A DNA stretch of 51,381 bases, taken from Chloroflexota bacterium. Lineage in GTDB: Bacteria; Chloroflexota; Anaerolineae; Promineifilales; Promineifilaceae. The position numbers and the translations under genes were made by a program. Position 1 is the stretch's first letter; the number at the start of each line of letters is the position of its first letter. Location of the stretch: positions 1-51,381 of the forward strand of contig JAGNBF010000052.1 in NCBI GenBank assembly GCA_018004935.1, written 5' to 3'. This document shows, in pieces, positions 9,147 through 17,600 of this stretch. The notes under the pieces were generated by a model. The model saw nothing but the letters and a program-made list of their open reading frames with translations. It was not told where the DNA came from and did not search any database.

Positions 9147-9932
9147 ATGGAAGCAACCTTCCGTTTTTATGCCGATTTAAATGATTTTTTACCCCCTGAT
9201 AAACGCCAGCGCACATTGATTGTGCCCTTCAATGAACCGGTATCGGTTAAGCATCTCATTGAGGCGATTGGTGTTCCTCACCCAGAGGTTGAACTGATCT
9301 TGCGCCATGATCAACCGGTGGATTTTTCGGCTTTGGTGCAGGATGGGGATCGGGTGGCGGTGTATCCCTTGTTTCACACCTGGGAATGGGAGGCGAGACC
9401 AGCCTTGCGGCCGCGTCTTCCTGACCCGCTCATCTTTATTTTAGATGGACACCTGGGCCAACTGGCGGCCTACCTGCGTATGTTGGGCTTCGATTGCCTT
9501 TATCGCAACAATTATGATGACCCGGAACTGGCACAGGTTTCTCATGATGAGAATCGGGTTCTGTTAACCCGTGATCGGCGGTTGCTCATGCGCAAACAGG
9601 TGATTCATGGCTACTGTTTGCGGGCTTCGGATCCCCGGCAACAGTTGTTGGAAATGATGCACCGATTTGCTTTGCGGCCGCATATTCGCCCCTGGCAACG
9701 GTGTATTCGCTGTAACGGGGATCTCATTCCCATTGCCAAAGACGCCATTGCCGACCGGCTGGAACCCAAGACGCGTCTTTACTACGACGAATTCCAGATT
9801 TGCCAATCATGCCAGCAAATTTATTGGCAAGGCTCACACTTTCGCCGGATGCAACCGTTTATCCATGAAATTGTTAATGGGCATGGTGAGAGTGAACCGG
9901 GAAATGGGCGATTTAACGATGGTCACGCGTAA
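9147..9932 (+). CDS. Ubiquitin-like domain / Mut7-C RNase domain protein
   Basis: 261 residues. Residues 1-80 have a ThiS/MoaD-like beta-grasp pattern (TFRFYADLNDFLP ... VQDGDRVAVYPLF). From about 92, a Mut7-C (PIN-like, DUF82) domain starts with FILDGHLGQLAAYLRMLGFD and continues with a second acidic motif in LLTRDRRLL. The C-terminus carries a zinc ribbon (CIRCNG ... CQSCQQIYWQGSH). The beta-grasp plus Mut7-C plus zinc-ribbon order is a known bacterial architecture, with Mut7-C a predicted RNase. The molecular target is not known to me. It is flanked by repeat-rich spacers and so is probably monocistronic. Confidence 0.88.
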   Translation: MEATFRFYADLNDFLPPDKRQRTLIVPFNEPVSVKHLIEAIGVPHPEVELILRHDQPVDFSALVQDGDRVAVYPLFHTWEWEARPALRPRLPDPLIFILDGHLGQLAAYLRMLGFDCLYRNNYDDPELAQVSHDENRVLLTRDRRLLMRKQVIHGYCLRASDPRQQLLEMMHRFALRPHIRPWQRCIRCNGDLIPIAKDAIADRLEPKTRLYYDEFQICQSCQQIYWQGSHFRRMQPFIHEIVNGHGESEPGNGRFNDGHA

Positions 9933-9948
9933 CTCCTAAAATACAGCT

Positions 9949-10220
9949 ATACTTACCACGGTCATAAAGTGACATTTTGTTAGCGGCAACAGATTGGTAG
10001 GTTTGGACTGAAGACCCATCCCCTTCGATCCCAGAGGAAAGGGGGGAGAAACCTACCGGCGCGGTTTGGCGAGCGTCCGCTCGCCAAACCGCGCCGAAAA
10101 AAATTTCCCACCCCTGGGGGCGGGGTTAGGGGTGGGGGTGGCCTTGGATAAACCCAACACGACGATAAAGTGAGACGGCGACAGGGCGAAAAAATGTCAG
10201 ATTATGCCCTTTGACAGTAT
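9949..10220 (+). repeat. MITE-like element, copy 2
   Basis: 272 bases, starting ATACTTACCACGGTCATAA and ending CCCTTTGACAGTAT. Its two ends are imperfect inverted repeats, about 23 of 31 positions matching, sharing ATACT, CATAA and TGACATTTT. The central perfect 18-bp hairpin occupies 10058-10095. It is nearly the reverse complement of copy 3. It fills the gap before the methyltransferase gene, so it may supply that gene's leader. Confidence 0.8.
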
Positions 10221-10239
10221 ATCTTAACAGGTGTAGTTG

Positions 10240-10914
10240 ATGCACAACCTTCCTGGTCATCTTTGGCGCGTACTCCTCTGGTTTCGTTTTCACCTTTGGC
10301 AAAAACATAAACTGAAGCGGCCAGTTTTGGAATGGGTGGCCGGAAAGCCGTTTGTGGTTCTGCCGCAGGTGTTTAATCCTGGCATGTTTTTGACCAGTGA
10401 ATTTATGGTGCAGGTACTCAATGAAAGCCTGGTACCACCTGATTGCCGTTTTTTGGACATGGGGACGGGAAGTGGCATAGGTGCGGTATTCGCGGCCGCG
10501 TTTACAGCCCACGTCACTGCCATAGACATCAACCCGGCCGCCGTGCGTTCGGCCCGCCTCAACGCCTTGCTCAACCAGGTGGAAGAGCGCATTCAGGTGT
10601 ATGAAGGGGATTTGTTTGCCCCTCTGGTGGGACAACAGTTTGAGGTGATCTTATTTAACCCCCCTTATTATCGGGGCCAGCCCAAAAATATGCTGGATCG
10701 GGCGTTTCGAGGGGAAGATGTTGTGGAACGGTTCGCGGCCGCGTTGCCTCAATACCTCGTTCCCACCGGTCACCTACTCCTGCTTCTCTCTACTAGCGCG
10801 GACGAAGAACGTTTCTTGCGCCTGTTTCGGCAACAAGGATATAGTATCGGCTTGGCCGCTCAGCGCCGCCTGCCTGGCGAGCGGCTCACCCTATATCATG
10901 TGTCCGCTGGATGA
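10240..10914 (+). CDS. Class I SAM-dependent methyltransferase (HemK/RsmC-like)
   Basis: About 224 residues. The SAM site is LDMGTGSGIGAVFA, with an acidic strand end TAIDINP. The signature FNPPYYRG is the NPPY motif of N5-glutamine and exocyclic-amino methyltransferases (HemK/PrmC, RsmC), which methylate a planar nitrogen in glutamine or a nucleobase. Substrate cannot be assigned; the short N-terminal region lacks the PrmC helical domain. The ATG is chosen because it follows AGGTG by a few bases; a TTG immediately upstream is the alternative. Two GCGGCCGC palindromes code Ala runs. The next gene begins 79 bases later, behind a small hairpin at about 10957-10981. Confidence 0.82.
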   Translation: MHNLPGHLWRVLLWFRFHLWQKHKLKRPVLEWVAGKPFVVLPQVFNPGMFLTSEFMVQVLNESLVPPDCRFLDMGTGSGIGAVFAAAFTAHVTAIDINPAAVRSARLNALLNQVEERIQVYEGDLFAPLVGQQFEVILFNPPYYRGQPKNMLDRAFRGEDVVERFAAALPQYLVPTGHLLLLLSTSADEERFLRLFRQQGYSIGLAAQRRLPGERLTLYHVSAG

Positions 10915-10993
10915 ACCCACCCGGCTGGCCCGGTATCTGTTACCCGCTATTTTTCGCCTGATAGTGTGACTATCGGGCGCCCTTAACGAAACC

Positions 10994-11875
10994 ATGCCCG
11001 TAGACAGCTTTAAGTTTCTCCCCCGTCTCATCAGTACGTTTTACCAGACCGTGGCCCGTGAACCGGAGATGCCCATTCCCTGGACAGCCGTAACGCGGCC
11101 GCAATCCGAAACCATTTTTGGCCTCATTACCTCAGCCGGGTTATATGACCGGGGTACACAACCCCCTTTTGACCTGGAACGAGAAAAAGCGGAACCCACC
11201 TGGGGAGATCCCAGTTTCCGCCCTATTGCCGCCACCATCCCTCGCGATCAGATTGCGGTGAGTCATTTGCACCTCAACAGTACCGATTTATTGAGAGATG
11301 TTAATATTCAATTACCGCTAGATCGGTTTCAGGAAATGGCGGAAGAAGGGATGATTGGGGGGGTGGCGCGGACAGCTTACTCGTTTATGGGGTATCAGGG
11401 TTTTCCCCCGAACGCGGCCGCGTGGCAACATGTGTATGGTCCCCAGGTAGCCGGTCTACTCAAAGCCGAGGGGGTGACAGGCGTTCTCCTCACGCCAGCC
11501 TGACCGGATTGCTCCATCAACGTGCCCGTGTTGGCACGCACACTAGAAGCGTATGGCCTCTCTACCGTTCTTGTCACCAATATGCCTTTTTGGGCGGAAA
11601 AAATAGGGGTGCCGCGTACCCTGGCGGTGGAGTTTCCCTTTGGGCATATGCTGGGGCAACCGGGTGACATTACCACCCAGAGGCGTGTTATCGCGCAGGC
11701 GTTAGCGGTGTTGAGGACAGCTACCATACCCGGTACGATTGTTCACAGTGATGAGGTGTGGCCCGTCCCGGCGGTTGAAGCCATGAAAGCGTGGCAACCC
11801 GCCGAGCCATCTCCCGTGATTGCCGTGTTAGGGCCGCAACTGCGCACCATGTTACGCGGACGACACCCCATGTAG
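10994..11875 (+). CDS. GrdB/PrdB-family selenoprotein, read through in-frame UGA (Sec170)
   Basis: Two same-frame open stretches (10994-11503 and 11504-11875) are separated only by TGA at 11501-11503. Read through, they give one protein of about 293 residues. It resembles the glycine/sarcosine/betaine/D-proline reductase selenoprotein B family: ITSAGLYDRGTQPPFD, AVSHLHLNSTDLLRDVN, GVARTAYSFMGYQG, then LLTPA-U-PDCSINVPVLARTLEAYG. The UGA sits where the family has its redox-active Sec or Cys, giving UxxC (Sec170, Cys173). A hairpin 18 bases after the UGA fits a bacterial SECIS element. Members reduce substrates through selenol chemistry; this one's substrate is unknown. selA, selB and selC are not in the window. 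The alternative is a nonsense-mutated gene, which I consider less likely because the downstream half is well conserved in family pattern. Confidence 0.85.
11501..11538 (+). promoter_or_regulatory. Sec UGA codon and candidate bSECIS hairpin
   Basis: After the UGA, a perfect six-base-pair stem CGTGCC (11521-11526) / GGCACG (11533-11538) encloses the six-base loop CGTGTT, whose second base is G, 25 bases after the UGA. Known bacterial SECIS elements sit just 3' of the UGA with a G near the start of a small apical loop, so position and shape fit. Confidence 0.7.
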
Positions 11876-11910
11876 GGCAAACAGCCCGCATTTGTGAAGC
11901 GCCAAAATAC

Positions 11911-12351
11911 TCATTCCTGGCATTTAGGGCAGATGCCATAAAGTTCCAGGAGATGACCCTGAATGCGGAAATTAAAGCGGCCGCAAATCACTTTTGCTAC
12001 CTCTTCTAAGGCACAATCATCAAATTCAATCACCTGGTGGCATAAGTTGCACACCAGATGGTGGTGATGGCCCTCGTGGAGAAAAATATAATGGGCCGCC
12101 CCCGTTCCTTGATAAATAGGACGTACAACCCCTAACTCACACAATAATTCCAGTGTGCGGTAGACTGTCATCCGGCCCACCTGGGGGGCTACAGTATGAA
12201 CCCGTTCGGCCAGATCGTCGGCACTGAGGTGCCCCCCGGCAGTAATAAACGTGTCTAAAATAATCCGCCGCGCCTGAGTCAGGCGGAAGCCTTGCTTTTG
12301 TAATGTATCTAATGTTGTCTGTAATCGTTTTTCTGAGTGATTTGCGCCCAT
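11911..12351 (-). CDS. Fur-family metalloregulator (Fur/Zur/PerR)
   Basis: About 146 residues from the ATG giving MGANHSEKRL. The winged helix includes GFRLTQARRIILDTF and the recognition region GRMTVYRTLELL. The dimerisation domain has HEGHHHHLVC and two Cys-X2-Cys pairs (CNLC, CPKC) for structural zinc. The start lies one base after the stop of the metal ABC permease, so it is co-transcribed with a metal importer; this favours a Zur- or Mn/Fe-sensing role over generic Fur. A longer frame starting at 12414 would overlap the permease gene and adds an unlikely Arg/Glu-rich leader. It probably represses the operator-like palindrome upstream of the ATPase gene. Confidence 0.87.
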   Translation of the reverse strand: MGANHSEKRLQTTLDTLQKQGFRLTQARRIILDTFITAGGHLSADDLAERVHTVAPQVGRMTVYRTLELLCELGVVRPIYQGTGAAHYIFLHEGHHHHLVCNLCHQVIEFDDCALEEVAKVICGRFNFRIQGHLLELYGICPKCQE

Positions 12352-12352
12352 T

Positions 12353-13225
12353 TTAGCCTCTCTCGCTCTGGCTCTTGCCTCTCGTTCGCGCTCCCCAGCC
12401 GTACCGCCACACAACCCCTTTACCCGGAGCGAAGAGGAAAACCAGGATAAAAATAAGAGTGGCGATCAATACGACGGCAGGGCCGGAGGCAATGTTGGCG
12501 TAGTAGGATAAATATAAGCCGCTGATACCGGAGAAGACGCCAATCGCGGCCGCGAGCATCATCATCCAGTGTAAGCGATTTGTTAATTGGTACGCGGCCG
12601 CGGCCGGTGTTACCAACATCGCCAACATCAATGAGACCCCCACCGTTTGCAAGGCCACCACAATCGTTACCGCCAATAGAACTAACAACAGGTAGCGGAA
12701 AAAACGCACCGGCAAACGGAGCGTGACCGCCAGAAGTGGATCAAAGGCGATGACCAAAAACTCTTTGTAAAACACCAGAATGGTCAATAAAACCACGGTT
12801 CCCAGCACCGTCGAAATAATTAAATCATTTACGGAAACGCCTAGTAAATTGCCAAAAAGAATGTGGGTCAGGTCTACGGAATAATCCCGTTGTGTGGAGA
12901 GAAGCGCAATTCCCAGGGCAAACATCCCAGAAAACAGCACCCCAATCGCTGTATCCTCTTTTACCTGGCCTTGCTCTGTGACCAGGCCAATGGCTACAGC
13001 CGTTATCACCCCAGCCAACAAGGCCCCCCACGAAAGAGGCCACCCCAGAAAGAAGGCAACAACCACGCCGGGTAAAATGGCATGAGCCAGGGCATCGCCC
13101 AGAAAGGACATTCCGCGCAGGACAATGTAGGCCCCGATAACCGGGCACACAAGCCCTACCAGAAGCGAGGCCAACAGACCACGTAAGATAAAATTATATT
13201 GGAGCGGATCAAGAAGCCAGTTCAT
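12353..13225 (-). CDS. Zinc/manganese ABC transporter permease (ABC-3 family)
   Basis: 290 residues, eight to nine hydrophobic helices. The pattern PVIGAYIVLRGMSFLGDALAHAILPGVV and VGVSLMLAMLVTPAAAAYQLT is typical of ZnuB/MntB-type permeases. It would form the membrane channel of a high-affinity metal importer powered by the ATPase encoded upstream at 13683-14504. An ACAGGAAAAT ribosome binding site precedes the ATG. The stop is one base from the regulator gene's start. The gap to the ATPase gene is unusually long (457 bases) and filled with repeats. No periplasmic metal-binding protein is seen nearby. Two GCGGCCGC sites encode Ala tracts in membrane helices. Confidence 0.9.
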   Translation of the reverse strand: MNWLLDPLQYNFILRGLLASLLVGLVCPVIGAYIVLRGMSFLGDALAHAILPGVVVAFFLGWPLSWGALLAGVITAVAIGLVTEQGQVKEDTAIGVLFSGMFALGIALLSTQRDYSVDLTHILFGNLLGVSVNDLIISTVLGTVVLLTILVFYKEFLVIAFDPLLAVTLRLPVRFFRYLLLVLLAVTIVVALQTVGVSLMLAMLVTPAAAAYQLTNRLHWMMMLAAAIGVFSGISGLYLSYYANIASGPAVVLIATLIFILVFLFAPGKGVVWRYGWGARTRGKSQSERG

Positions 13226-13682
13226 ATTTTCCTGTGTAACTCAGGACTTACGTGTGGTGGATGGTATCCCCACCAAAGCCCAACGAGCACGGTCAGGCTT
13301 GCACTGAGCAAAGCCGAAGTGAGACCCGCTCGAGTAATCGCGTAAGTCTTAAGGGGAATTTGGTTCTTAGGATTGACGATTAAATAACTTGAACATTTAC
13401 TGTGGCTGATCGCCTGACGGTGCCACTCCCCGCGAACAAGTTATTGGTTCTTTGGGGAATTCAGGAGATTGACACTAGATGTAGGGGCTGGCCTTGTGCC
13501 TACCCTGTGTAGGGCAACTACAAGGGTTGCCTGTACCCCATGAGACCCCAAAGAACCCGTTATTTAGTTCTCATTCCTTAGTAATCGTTCGGAAATAAGA
13601 TAGGTGGCGCAGTCAGGAGACCGGCCACAGCAAACCGCTAAGTTAAAACGGAACGTTTATCGTTCAAACGGAGAATTGCTGA
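13226..13682. other. Repeat insertion inside the metal-transport operon
   Basis: No gene seen. It contains a GGGAATTCAGG ... GTAGGGGCTGGCCTTGTGCC repeat (about 13451-13560) closely matching 23603-23708, and a GGTGGCGCAGTCAGGAGACCGGCCACAGC repeat (about 13603-13645). It separates the ATPase gene from its permease, so transcription must cross it or a second promoter must serve the permease. Confidence 0.7.
13451..13560 (+). repeat. REP-like repeat of the GGGAATTCAGG family
   Basis: Close copy of the repeat at 23603-23708, with the same order of blocks and the same palindromic GGGCAACTACAAGGGTTGCC core. It sits inside the metal-transporter gene cluster. Confidence 0.7.
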
Positions 13683-14504
13683 TTAATGTTCACAACAAGT
13701 GTCAGCTAATATCAGGGTATCAGCACCTGTATGAAGGAGGTGCATATGCCCTCCATACGCGGCCAACAGATGGGGCGCGGTAAGGGATGTATCGGCTGAC
13801 CCATAGGCCACGATTTGCCGGTTAAGGAGAAGCACTTTGTCAAAACGTGCGGCCGCGAGGTTCAGATCATGTGTCGCCACCAACACCGTCACCCCATCTG
13901 GCCGTAAGTTATCCAAAATGGTGAAAATCGCCTCCTGGTTAGGTGCATCTAACCCGGTCAGAGGTTCATCCAACAATAGGAGAGACGCTTCTTGAGCCAG
14001 GGCGCGGGCAATAAAAACCCGTTGTTGTTGCCCCCCAGATAATTCGCCAATTTGCTTGTTGACCAGATGCAAGGCATTCACCCGTTCCAGACTGTGATGT
14101 ACCACATCCCAATCCTGTTTGCGCGGCCACCGGAACAGCCCCATCTTGCCAACCCGCCCCATCATAACCACTTCCGTCACTGTAACGGGGAATTTCCAAT
14201 CAATCTGACTTCGTTGAGGTACATAACCGATGCAGGTATGGGTGGCTGGTTGGTGGCCGTAAATCTGTATTTGGCCTGCCGTTGGGCGTAATGTGCCGAC
14301 AATGAGATTAAAAAGGGTGCTTTTGCCAGCGCCATTTGGCCCAACGATGGCGATTCGCTCGCCTCGTTCTACCTGAAAAGAAACCATTTCCAGGGCATCT
14401 TTAGCGGTACTGGGATAACGAACACATACTTTCTGAAGTCGCAGGGCCGGAGTTTTTTCCTGGTGTAGGGAAACATGATTTTGACGCATAACAGGTTGGT
14501 CCAT
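13683..14504 (-). CDS. Zinc/manganese ABC transporter ATP-binding protein
   Basis: 273 residues with all ABC ATPase motifs: Walker A GPNGAGKST (55-63), Q-loop VPQRSQID, signature LSGGQQQR, Walker B LLLLDEP, D-loop TGLD and switch ATHD. The VPQRSQIDWKFPVTVTEVVMMGR stretch resembles MntA/ZnuC/TroB-type metal importers. It ends in a His/Cys-rich tail (CCEH). The first ATG lies only three bases from an imperfect palindrome and lacks a Shine-Dalgarno sequence, so the mRNA may be leaderless; a second ATG at 14489 is possible. It is first in the minus-strand unit ATPase-permease-regulator. Confidence 0.9.
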   Translation of the reverse strand: MDQPVMRQNHVSLHQEKTPALRLQKVCVRYPSTAKDALEMVSFQVERGERIAIVGPNGAGKSTLFNLIVGTLRPTAGQIQIYGHQPATHTCIGYVPQRSQIDWKFPVTVTEVVMMGRVGKMGLFRWPRKQDWDVVHHSLERVNALHLVNKQIGELSGGQQQRVFIARALAQEASLLLLDEPLTGLDAPNQEAIFTILDNLRPDGVTVLVATHDLNLAAARFDKVLLLNRQIVAYGSADTSLTAPHLLAAYGGHMHLLHTGADTLILADTCCEH

Positions 14505-14506
14505 CT

Positions 14507-14528
14507 TGACAAACGATATTTTGTATCA
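14507..14528 (-). promoter_or_regulatory. Possible Fur/Zur-type operator
   Basis: A 22-base imperfect palindrome, TGATACAAA-ATAT-CGTTTGTCA on the minus strand, with 14 of 22 positions symmetric, abuts the ATPase gene start. Its TGA...TCA ends resemble Fur-family boxes. A -10-like GATACAAAAT lies within it. The Fur-family gene is in the same unit, making autoregulation plausible. Confidence 0.35.
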
Positions 14529-14686
14529 TCAGCGTCAGGAATTGTAGTAGGGAATTGATGGAAGTCAAGACGCTGAGTCGGGGTACAACTATTTTTACGG
14601 TTTTTCTGCTGACTTGCCGGGTTGAATACGGTATACTCGCAAGGGTGAACAATCCATATTTTCCACGATGCAGGTGACATTTATAT

Positions 14687-17600
14687 ATGATGCCCGTTAC
14701 TGCCGAGCTTTTTGTTTCTTTAAATCGCCTGCACCAAGAAGTGCGCCAGGCGCACGCTCCTGACAAGGTCATCATCCTTGTCGAGAACTTTTTGCGGCAA
14801 CAGTTCGCGGCCGCGACCATCACCATCACCTCTTCACCTCCCGATACCGCCCCCGGCGTCCTGGTTTGCCCCCTGCCAGGCCTGTTTATCTGGTTCACCC
14901 TGGTGCGCGAGATCCCCTTCTCGGCTGACGAAACGGCATTGGTCGAATTAATAGGAGAGATTGCCGGTAGCGCGGCCGCGGAGCAACACCTACCCCCAGC
15001 CCATGCCAGCCTGCTCCAAAAAATGAATCAGGTCCTGTCTGGGCGGCGTGATCTCAAGGCCGTATTGACCCTGCTCCAGGACGAATGGCCCAAGACTTTT
15101 GCCGCAACTACCGCCCAACTCCTCCTGGTAGATGCGGTCGAATGGCAACTCCACCCCCGGCTTACCCTTGGTGAAATACGCCCCGATCTGCTCAGTAGCC
15201 CTGCCCCCGTTCATGATGGTTTTGCCCAGGCCCTGGCCCAAAACACTCCCATTGTGCGCCACCTGGATAGCCAGACGAGCGAAGTCCTCATTCCCATCAC
15301 TATCGGCGAAACCCCTGAAGGGATATGGCGCGTTATTGGTGCCTCAGAACAACTAGACACCCATCCAGCCTTTGCGACTTTGCAGGTGGTGGCCGGACAA
15401 TTAGGCATCGCCCTGAGCCAGGACAAATATCACCGGCAGAAATGGCAACTTACCCAGCGCGTCGAAACCATCTATAACATCACCGAATCGGCTCGTTTGC
15501 TCAAACCCCTCAAACCCACCCTGAGCGAAATACACCAGCGACTCATTGAGGCCTTTGAAGCGCCTACTTGTTATATTGGCCTGTATGACGTAGAAGAACA
15601 ACTGGTCCATTTTCCCCTGTCATACTTCAACCACAAAGAGGTGGAACTCGACCCCATCTCCATTTTTGATCGGAATAGCCTGATGACTTGGGTCATCCGC
15701 AATAATGAACCTTTTGCCACTGAGGACTGGCTTACAGCCAAACGCCCCGTCCCTGGACGGCTGGCTGAAGACCCACATCCCCGTTCCATTCTCTGTTTTC
15801 CTATGCAGGTAAAGGATGCGGTGGTAGGGGCTATTTCGATTCAACACCCAGAGCCGCGCCAGTTTGATGAATCTGACTATTATTTGTTGGCGGCTATTGC
15901 CGGGCATCTGGCTGTAATCATAGACAATGCCCACCTCTATACCACCACGAATGAACTGGCGGAACGGTCTACCCGACAGTTCCGCATGGCGGAAGCCCTT
16001 CAGAAAGCGGCCGCGATTGTCAGCACTTCCCTGGAATTAGACATCGTGCTGGATCATATTCTCAGCGCCTTAGCCCAGGTGGTTGCTTTTGATTGTGGTA
16101 TCGTCGCCCTCATTAAAAATAACGAACCCAGCTTCTTTGTCCATCGGGGGCAAGGAGAAAGCGAAATCATCAAAGACCACATTCGGCGTACCTGGGAGCA
16201 AACGGCCCTCTTACAGACCATTCTCAAAACACGTGAACCTATCGTCATAGATGATGTCACACAAGACCCACGTTGGCTGGATCTGAGCGGCAAAGAAAAT
16301 GTACATTCCTGGATGGGTGCACCACTGGTAGCCAGTGATCAGGTGTTAGGTTTGCTCTTGCTAGAAAGCCAACAAGTAAAGGCTTATGGCGAACAAGAAG
16401 TGTGGCTTATTACAACCCTGGCTTCTCATGCGGCTGTGGCTGTGCATAATGCCGATTTGCATCGCCAGACGCAACAACAACTGGCGGAATTGACCACCCT
16501 CTACGAAGCCAGCGCGACCATGTCTGCTAACCTGGATCGGGAAACCGTATTAAAAACGATTCTCAAAGAAATGGTGCGGGCTTTGGAAGTAGATAGCTGT
16601 ACCATTTTTGTTTGGGATGAAATACGCCAGGTTTTGGCTACCGTGGCCCATGAAAATAAAACTGAACCAGCCAAATCTGCCGGGCCAATGAGTCTGGGCA
16701 CATTACCCGATCTAGATAAATTGCCCATTATTCGCCAATTGATCACCGGGCAAGAAGTACGCCAACTGATTCGCTCCCAGGCGCAGACGCCAGATGAGTA
16801 CGCCCTGTTAGATATGGTTGGTTTACAATCCCTGTTGTTAGTGCCCTTGGTTTGGGGGGATCGCTTTCTGGGTTTGTTGGGGTTAGGGCTGGGTCAAGAG
16901 TCCCGAGCTTTTGCTTCACACGAAATCCGCCTGACGAAGAATCTGGCCAGCCAGGCGGCTGTGGCCCTGGATCATGCCCGTTTGTTTGCCCAGGCACAAC
17001 AGCGCATTGATGAGCTTTCGGCTTTCCAGAAAATCGCCTTACAAATTAACTCCCCGCTGGCTTTACGCGAGGTATTGCATACCATTGGTGAGGCGGCTTT
17101 GCGGCTTGTTAATGCCACTAATTTGCACATTTACCTGTATGATGCGGATCGTCAGACGTTTGGGTATGGGCTGGCCTTGTGGCGGGATGGTCATCAGGTG
17201 CCTATTGCCCCGCCGCGCCCGGATGGTCTGACGGCGACAGTGGTTAAAAATGGGCAACCATTGGTCATTAATCAAGCGCAACAGCACCCCCTTTTCTTGT
17301 CGCAAGAAAATCAAATGTGGGAAGTAAAAGCGATTGCCGGGTTCCCCTTAATGCACGGGGAGCGGGTTATTGGGGCATTTACCGCCGCTTATTTGCATGA
17401 ACATACATTTAGTGATGATGAGTTGATCTTGCTAAATTTGCTGGCGGATCAGGCGGCAGTGGCGATTCACAATGCTAATCTGTTTGATAATCTGCAACAT
17501 CAACTCCAGGCAATGTCGGCCCTGGTGGATATGGCCCAGCAGGTGACAGGAAAGTTGGAGCTGGCTTCGGTTATGCAGACAACGGTGGAAATTTTGCAAC

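Noticed and set aside
9949-10220. Functional structured RNA gene (e.g. riboswitch) before the methyltransferase
   Set aside because: The same sequence appears elsewhere, inverted and away from gene starts, so a mobile repeat is the better explanation.
11504-11875. A separate gene starting at 11522 downstream of the UGA
   Set aside because: It is in frame with the upstream half, lacks its own convincing start signal, and the family alignment runs across the UGA, so one selenoprotein gene explains both halves.
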